Source: Mucilaginibacter geliditolerans (GTDB lineage Bacteria > Bacteroidota > Bacteroidia > Sphingobacteriales > Sphingobacteriaceae). From it: a stretch of DNA of 64,000 nt. The notes beneath the pieces are model-generated. The model saw nothing but the letters and a program-made list of their open reading frames with translations. It did no database searches and was not told the origin of the DNA. A program made the position numbers and the translations under genes. Positions 62,663 to 64,000 of this stretch are shown here, one piece after another. The DNA is taken from the NCBI RefSeq assembly GCF_014200495.1, contig NZ_JACHBY010000004.1, positions 434,001 to 498,000 on the forward strand. The letters are read 5' to 3'. How positions within the stretch are numbered: the first letter of the stretch is position 1; each line of letters starts with the position of its first letter.

Positions 62663-64000
62663 ATGAGTATAGAAGCTGCAATAATTGGGAACCAGGAGGC
62701 TAACAAGACTGTCCAGACCCAGCAATGGTTCAAAAAACTTATTCAGTTGACTGAGCAGATTGGTGATTTATATTCCATAAATTATGAAACAGCTCGCGTG
62801 ATCATTCACGACACAGAACGCAAACGTGTCGGCGGAATACCGAGTCTTTGTTTTTTGATAGCATCTCGGGTCTGTCCAGAAGATGGCAATGTAGATTTTG
62901 AACAAATCGACTACAGGTCTGAAGATGCATCCTTTATTTTGTTGCGTGTAATGGACAGCGCTCCCTTACCGCAGGACCGTGAGGCTGAAAGGATACGAGT
63001 GGAAACCGCGCAACGGGTGAGCGGCGAAACGGCACAGCACTGGGATCAAGACGGTGCAATGGACACAAAGACCAGGGTGCTCTTAGGTTATGCTGGTATA
63101 CAGTGTCGAATCATTGGTACGTTTTTCCTGGAGGACAATCCGGACAACCCGGAGGCACCATTAAAACTTAAGTTCGGCAGCGATATCTCAAACTATTATC
63201 CCAACCGAGGCCTGAAAGTTTATAAACCCAATGGTCCCGCATTGCAGGAAATGTTAAATTACTGTGATCCACTGACATTGCAATCTCATTATGAGGAATT
63301 TGGCAATACTGCAAAGGTGAAACTTGGACATGTTAGGTATGCGTCGACCGATCGTAAATACCAGCAGATCGACGAAGTCGAGTTCAGTATCTATCCCGCA
63401 GACCTATTGCGTCAAAAATCTGCTCTGTTTGGTATGACCAGAACCGGTAAATCGAACACAACCAAGATTATTGCCAAATCTGTCTATGAACTGAGGCAAC
63501 CCGGCGACAATTTTACGCTACTTCGCGTGGGACAAATCATTTTTGACCCTAATGGAGAATATGCCAACGAAAACGTCCAGGATAACAACAGTGCTTTAAA
63601 GAATGTCTGGAAACTCAAAGCGAATGCGGTCAAAGAAGAAGAAGTGGTAACATATGGTATTCACAAGCACGACAACGATCCGGACAGAAAGACCATGCTG
63701 ATCAATTTTTATCTAGATCATAACCTGCAAATTGGCAAAGAGATTATCGATGCATCATTCCGGAAAGATGAGGCAAAATATATCGAAGGATTTAAACAAG
63801 TGGTGTTCGATATTCCTGATCCGAATGATTATAATCTAACCACCAGATATAATCGACGAGTCCTTGCTTATCGATCATTGTTGAGCAAAGCAGGATTTAT
63901 TGAACCGGCAGAGATAACCATTAGTACAAAAAATCTGTTTAAGTCAGAGCTTTTTACTGGCCGACCTAACGCAAGAGATACCGAAACGCGGTTTGAAGGA
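62663..64000 (+). CDS. HerA-like/DUF87 ATPase (partial, 3' end beyond window)
   Basis: 446 codons from ATG 62663 to the window edge, no stop. Walker A GMTRTGKS at 257-264, and a Walker B-like IIFDPNGEY about 35 residues later, the HerA/FtsK-type DPxGEY. The first 250 residues include the HAS-barrel-like region usual before HerA ATPase domains. HerA enzymes are hexameric DNA translocases working with nucleases (NurA, SIR2, DUF4297) in repair and defence. It begins 80 bases after the sigma-54 activator on the same strand, so a linked transcript is possible. A partner nuclease may lie right of the window. Confidence 0.85.
   Translation, partial: MSIEAAIIGNQEANKTVQTQQWFKKLIQLTEQIGDLYSINYETARVIIHDTERKRVGGIPSLCFLIASRVCPEDGNVDFEQIDYRSEDASFILLRVMDSAPLPQDREAERIRVETAQRVSGETAQHWDQDGAMDTKTRVLLGYAGIQCRIIGTFFLEDNPDNPEAPLKLKFGSDISNYYPNRGLKVYKPNGPALQEMLNYCDPLTLQSHYEEFGNTAKVKLGHVRYASTDRKYQQIDEVEFSIYPADLLRQKSALFGMTRTGKSNTTKIIAKSVYELRQPGDNFTLLRVGQIIFDPNGEYANENVQDNNSALKNVWKLKANAVKEEEVVTYGIHKHDNDPDRKTMLINFYLDHNLQIGKEIIDASFRKDEAKYIEGFKQVVFDIPDPNDYNLTTRYNRRVLAYRSLLSKAGFIEPAEITISTKNLFKSELFTGRPNARDTETRFEG

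Noticed and set aside
49982..64000. BREX, DISARM or CRISPR-Cas system
   Set aside because: No methylase, PglZ, Lon-like or cas genes and no CRISPR repeat-spacer array are visible; the CARF-like domain belongs to a sigma-54 activator, not a Cas accessory protein.
1..64000. tRNA, rRNA genes or known riboswitches
   Set aside because: None recognised by eye on either strand apart from the short tRNA-like 3' end at 49793-49808; small RNAs cannot be excluded without a covariance search.

Overview
The window looks like chromosomal DNA of a Bacteroidota member, most likely of the Sphingobacteriaceae (Mucilaginibacter/Pedobacter type; the genus is inference). The signs are a SusC/SusD pair, TAnnTTTG-type promoter boxes, few Shine-Dalgarno sequences, LytS/LytTR signalling and remnants of DUF4249, ECF-sigma and SusD-like genes. 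Both ends cut a gene: the C-terminus of an outer-membrane barrel protein on the left and a HerA-like ATPase on the right.

Region 1 (1-13 kb) is a mixed housekeeping and accessory stretch: pirin + OsmC, a PoxB-type pyruvate oxidase, a DUF4157 (eCIS-core) protein with a second HExxH domain, an AraC regulator with an SDR oxidoreductase, a BamA/Omp85-like barrel, a TetR regulator between two gene remnants, a MocR regulator opposite a GNAT acetyltransferase, and a rifampin ADP-ribosyltransferase (arr).

Region 2 (13.2-43 kb) is an unusual polysaccharide utilisation locus. It holds a GH89 alpha-N-acetylglucosaminidase, one SusC/SusD pair, three GH29 alpha-L-fucosidases, three calcineurin-like phosphoesterases, two exported alkaline-phosphatase-superfamily enzymes, two endonuclease/exonuclease/phosphatase-fold enzymes and an XRE-cupin regulator. 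In the same orientation follows a phosphonate route: phosphonoacetate hydrolase (PhnA), phosphonoacetaldehyde dehydrogenase (PhnY), two FAD amine-oxidase-like proteins and a DUF5690 membrane carrier. A nearly identical tandem 21-bp repeat lies before both susC and phnA, so glycan uptake and C-P bond cleavage are probably co-regulated. The simplest reading is a locus for a fucosylated, alpha-GlcNAc-containing glycan carrying phosphodiester or phosphonate groups such as 2-aminoethylphosphonate. The locus also has scars: a collapsed ECF-sigma/SusD fusion, a LamG remnant, a degenerate phosphoesterase paralogue and a frameshifted small exported protein.

Region 3 (43-50 kb) is sparse. It has a truncated acyltransferase, a 315-bp element bounded by perfect 16-bp inverted repeats, a TlpA-like/LytS/LytTR signalling group, and a gene-poor stretch with a possible attachment site resembling a tRNA 3' end.

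Region 4 (50-64 kb) resembles a defence island: two overlapping DUF262 (GmrSD-type) genes, an unrecognised two-gene module (soluble protein + protein with three C-terminal membrane helices), a PD-(D/E)XK nuclease-superfamily 1 helicase fusion, and a sigma-54 activator with an RtcR/CARF-like sensor region. That activator lies divergent to a YegP-like gene and a 37-residue gene whose promoter matches the -24/-12 sigma-54 pattern. A HerA-like ATPase follows the activator.

All functions are read from motifs and recalled family knowledge; no database search was run.
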